From contig CAAENY010000113.1 in the NCBI GenBank assembly GCA_900757465.1, forward strand, positions 1 to 13,653: a DNA stretch of 13,653 nucleotides. Reading direction: 5' to 3'. Origin of the DNA: an uncultured Collinsella sp. (GTDB lineage Bacteria > Actinomycetota > Coriobacteriia > Coriobacteriales > Coriobacteriaceae). Both the position numbers and the translations under genes were made by a program. Shown one piece after another: positions 10,757 through 13,653 of this stretch. Numbering within the stretch: the first letter of the stretch is position 1; each line of letters opens with the position of its first letter. Under the pieces are notes generated by a model that did not search any database, was not told where the DNA came from, and saw nothing but the letters and a program-made list of their open reading frames with translations.

Positions 10757-13504
10757 ATGTCTGACAAGCGCCGCACTTTTGCCGTTATCGACGGCAACTC
10801 GCTCATGCACCGCGCCTTTCACGCCGTGCCGCCGACCATGAACGCGCCGGACGGTCGCCCCACCAACGCGATCTTTGGCTTTCTGAACATGTTTCTTAAG
10901 ATGATTGATGCCTTTAACCCCGACGGAGTGGTCGTGGCGTTTGACAAGGGTAAGCCGCGCGTGCGCATGGAGATGCTGCCACAGTATAAGGCGCAACGCC
11001 CGCCCATGGACCCCGATCTGCATGCGCAGTTCCCTATGATTAAGGAGCTGCTCACCGCGCTCAACGTGCCGATTCTGCAGTCCGAGGGCTGGGAAGGCGA
11101 CGATATCCTGGGAACCATGGCGCGCCTGGGCGAGCAGGCCGGCTGCGACATGCTACTGGTGACCGGCGACCGCGACATGTATCAACTCGTGACCGAGCAC
11201 GTCAACGTGGTCTCGACCCGCAAGGGCCTGTCTGACGTGGCGATCATGACGCCCGAGAGCGTGGACGACCTGTATCACGGCATTACGCCGGCGCTCGTGC
11301 CCGATTTTTACGGTCTAAAGGGCGATACGTCCGACAACATCCCCGGTGTACCGGGCATCGGTCCCAAAAAGGCGAGTGCGCTCATTGCGAAGTACGGTAG
11401 CCTGGACGAAGTCATCGCGCATGCCGACGAGGTCAAGGGCAAGATGGGCGAGAACCTGCGTGCACACATCGATGACGCACTACTGAGCCGCAAGGTTGCG
11501 ACAATTCGCACCGATGCGCCCGTCGAGCTCGACTTTGAGGCGACGTCCTTCCCGGCGTTTTCTGCCGATGAGGTTTCCGCGGCGCTGGGTACGCTTGGTA
11601 TCACCGCCATGCAGAACCGTTTCTTGGCGCTGATCGGCGGCGAGGGCGGGGCTGCTGCCTCCAGTGTGTTTGAGATACCTGCTATGGTTCGCTCAGCCGC
11701 CGGCGATGCTGACGCGCTTGGTGCCGTTGCGGCTGAGGTCTCCCGCGCGATTGATGCCGGCGAGTGGGTCGCCGCCGTGGTGGACGACGACAAGGAAGAG
11801 GGCGCGCTCTTTGGACTGACGCGCACGCTGTGGTTGGCGACGTCCAAGGGCCTGTTCGCGCTCGAGGAGGGCGACGGCGGTACCACTGCCGTAGTCGATG
11901 GCTTCAACTTCGCCCACGGCGTGATTGCCGGCGTGCTCGCGCGCCTGTTTGTGGAGGGCCGCGTGGCGAGCCCGGATACGAAGGCGCTGCTGCACGAGCT
12001 TTCGCCCATCGATTCTTCTGAGCCCGAGCTCATGGATCCGCTCGCTGCCGATTCCACGCGTATCTTCGATACCGTGGTCGCCGCTTACCTGTTGGATTCC
12101 GATCGCTCCGAGTTCGATGAGGCATATCTTGCCGATACGTATCTGCAGATGGCGCTGCCTGCGGCGCGCGGCGCAGAGGGTGCCGGCGAGGACGCTCCAG
12201 CGCCTGCCGCCCGTACTGCGGCTCTGACGCTGGCGCTCGTGACGCCGTTGCGCGAGTGCATGGCCCGTGAGAATGCCGCCAACGTGTTCGATGGCATCGA
12301 GATGCCGCTCGTTCCGGTGCTTGCCAAGATGGAGCGCGCGGGCATGCTCGTGGACCCCGATCGCCTGCGCAGTCTGTCCGAGGGTCTGGCGACCCAGATC
12401 ACCGAGGTCGAGCGAAGCATTCGCGACCTTGCCGGTGATGAGACCTTTAATATTGGCAGCCCCATGCAGCTGTCGCATGTGCTCTTTGATGTGATGGGGC
12501 TTCCGACCAAGGGCCTCAAGAAGACTAAGCGCGGCTATTATTCGACCAACGCCAAGGTGCTGAGCGACCTTGCGCGTGACCACGAAATCGTGCGTCTGAT
12601 CTTGGACTGGCGTGAGAAGTCTAAGATCAAGTCCACCTATCTGGACACGCTGGGCCCGCTACGCCGTGGTGACGGCCGTGTGCACACCACGTACAACCAG
12701 ACCATCACCGCGACGGGGCGTCTGTCCTCGAGCGACCCGAACCTGCAGAACATCCCGACGCGCTCGGAGCTGGGGCGTACCGTCAAGACGGCGTTTTCGG
12801 CAGGCGAGGGAAGCGTCTTTTTGGCGGTGGACTACTCGCAGATCGAGCTGCGTCTGCTGGCGCATCTCTCAGGTGACGAGCACTTGGTGCGCGCCTTTAA
12901 CGAGGGCGAGGACTTCCATGCCGAGACGGCGGCGCGCGTGTTCGGTGTGCCGGTGTCTGAGGTAACGCCCGACTTGCGCAGTCGCGCCAAGGCCGTGAAC
13001 TTTGGCATCGTCTATGGTCAGCAGGCCTACGGCCTGTCGCAGTCGCTGCATATCTCGATGGCCGAGGCGCGCGACATGATCGACCGCTACTACGAGGCCT
13101 ACCCGGGAGTGCGTACGTTCCTCGACAACGTGGTGGCACGCGCCAAGCAGACGGGCTACGCCGAGACCATGTATGGCCGCAGACGCCATATTCCCGAGCT
13201 CAAGGCCAAAAATCCGCAACTCCGCGGCTTTGGCGAGCGCACGGCCATGAACCATCCCATGCAGGGCACCGCGGCCGACATCATCAAGATCGCGATGGCC
13301 CGCGTAAGCCGCCGCCTGGAAGAAGAGGGCTTTGCCGCCCACATGATCCTGCAAGTGCACGACGAACTGGACTTTGAGTGCCCCATCGACGAAGTCGAGC
13401 GCCTAACCACCATGGTCCGCGACGTCATGGAGCACGTAGTAGACCTCCGCGTCCCCCTAATCGCCGAAGCCAGCACCGGCATAACCTGGGCCGACGCAAA
13501 ATAA
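10757..13504 (+). CDS. polA: DNA polymerase I
   Basis: A complete 915-residue family A polymerase for Okazaki-fragment maturation and repair synthesis. The 5'-3' exonuclease (about 1-300) has AVIDGNS (D12), EGWEGDD (D115, D116), TGDRDMYQ (D138, D140), GDTSDNIPG (D190, D193) and the H3TH GIGPKK (200-205). The middle domain (about 320-540) keeps the fold but lacks the DxE of Exo I, the Asp of Exo II and the YxxxD of Exo III, so proofreading should be absent, as in Taq and Bacillus-type enzymes. The polymerase part has motif A VDYSQIELR (D692), motif B RAKAVNFGIVYG (K745, F749, Y753) and motif C QVHDELD (H868, D869, E870), all intact. I chose ATG 10757 (GAGGT upstream) over the GTG at 10718, which only adds 13 unconserved residues. 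It is divergent from the aminopeptidase gene. Codon choice shifts in the last 60 or so codons. Confidence 0.97.
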   Translation: MSDKRRTFAVIDGNSLMHRAFHAVPPTMNAPDGRPTNAIFGFLNMFLKMIDAFNPDGVVVAFDKGKPRVRMEMLPQYKAQRPPMDPDLHAQFPMIKELLTALNVPILQSEGWEGDDILGTMARLGEQAGCDMLLVTGDRDMYQLVTEHVNVVSTRKGLSDVAIMTPESVDDLYHGITPALVPDFYGLKGDTSDNIPGVPGIGPKKASALIAKYGSLDEVIAHADEVKGKMGENLRAHIDDALLSRKVATIRTDAPVELDFEATSFPAFSADEVSAALGTLGITAMQNRFLALIGGEGGAAASSVFEIPAMVRSAAGDADALGAVAAEVSRAIDAGEWVAAVVDDDKEEGALFGLTRTLWLATSKGLFALEEGDGGTTAVVDGFNFAHGVIAGVLARLFVEGRVASPDTKALLHELSPIDSSEPELMDPLAADSTRIFDTVVAAYLLDSDRSEFDEAYLADTYLQMALPAARGAEGAGEDAPAPAARTAALTLALVTPLRECMARENAANVFDGIEMPLVPVLAKMERAGMLVDPDRLRSLSEGLATQITEVERSIRDLAGDETFNIGSPMQLSHVLFDVMGLPTKGLKKTKRGYYSTNAKVLSDLARDHEIVRLILDWREKSKIKSTYLDTLGPLRRGDGRVHTTYNQTITATGRLSSSDPNLQNIPTRSELGRTVKTAFSAGEGSVFLAVDYSQIELRLLAHLSGDEHLVRAFNEGEDFHAETAARVFGVPVSEVTPDLRSRAKAVNFGIVYGQQAYGLSQSLHISMAEARDMIDRYYEAYPGVRTFLDNVVARAKQTGYAETMYGRRRHIPELKAKNPQLRGFGERTAMNHPMQGTAADIIKIAMARVSRRLEEEGFAAHMILQVHDELDFECPIDEVERLTTMVRDVMEHVVDLRVPLIAEASTGITWADAK

Positions 13505-13538
13505 AGACGTATCAACAACCCCAAAGTAACCAAAAGCA

Positions 13539-13572
13539 GAAGGGGCCTCCTTGCCAACAAGGAGGCCCCTTC
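13539..13572. terminator. Strong hairpin after polA, possible bidirectional terminator
   Basis: A perfect 15-bp stem (13539-13553 with 13558-13572) with a CCAA loop, 34 bases after the polA stop. On the plus strand only ATTCC follows, not a T tract. On the minus strand TGCTTTTGG follows, so it may better serve a gene converging from the right. The remaining bases to 13653 show no supported gene. Confidence 0.65.
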
Positions 13573-13653
13573 ATTCCAAAAAAATCAGCCAAGTATCTAG
13601 ACGCCAAGACGCCATCCAGGCGGCAAGCAAGTCACCGCAGGACCTGGCCGGGC

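Noticed and set aside
10591..10806. Long upstream extension of the aminopeptidase frame
   Set aside because: It crosses the promoter, the inverted repeat and the start of polA; AAAGGAG precedes the start at 10590.
13575..13653. Possible end of a minus-strand gene converging on polA
   Set aside because: One minus frame is open from the window edge to a stop near 13575 (about 26 codons), but it matches nothing I know and is too short to support.

Overview
The window is high-GC bacterial chromosome carrying ordinary housekeeping genes in small units on both strands. Gene content and style suggest a gut actinobacterium of the class Coriobacteriia, most likely Collinsella-like: strong GC bias at third codon positions, short-form ThiC, a PolA without proofreading residues, LexA boxes of the Gram-positive type and extended -10 promoters. 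The taxon is an inference from memory of such genomes. I see no phage, insertion sequence, CRISPR array, tRNA or rRNA.

Left part (1-3260). A minus-strand pair encodes a PiT phosphate permease and, 66 bases downstream, its DUF47/PhoU-like partner. Divergent from it is a small plus-strand gene (112 aa, resembling DUF6504), with a near-perfect LexA/SOS-type palindrome next to its ribosome binding site. A TMBIM/Bax-inhibitor-1 membrane protein follows and ends in a UUCG-capped terminator.

Middle (3276-7563). A TIGR02452-type macrodomain (PARG-like) protein has a long Glu/Pro/Ala linker and an altered catalytic motif. It is followed by a strong terminator and an SGNH esterase of the MsAcT type. 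A palindromic repeat separates this from the minus-strand thiamin genes thiC and thiD. A clear TPP riboswitch precedes thiC and contains its ribosome binding site, so the HMP branch of thiamin synthesis is under vitamin feedback.

Right part (7735-13653). Divergent from thiC is a small single-pass membrane protein of unknown function, which converges on yaaA (minus). Upstream of yaaA on the same strand is an M18 metallo-aminopeptidase, separated from it by a long hairpin terminator. The aminopeptidase and polA are divergent; the aminopeptidase promoter is straddled by a 9-bp inverted repeat that looks like an operator. polA (915 aa) is complete and ends at a large hairpin. The last 80 bases hold no supported gene.

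Most worth a second look: the SOS-type box before the small gene at 2020, the QEE-to-QEA change in the macrodomain protein, the shared repeat core GACAGGCACC, the shared GTGATACGAT promoter motif, terminators that abut the next gene's ribosome binding site, and the operator at 10631-10663.
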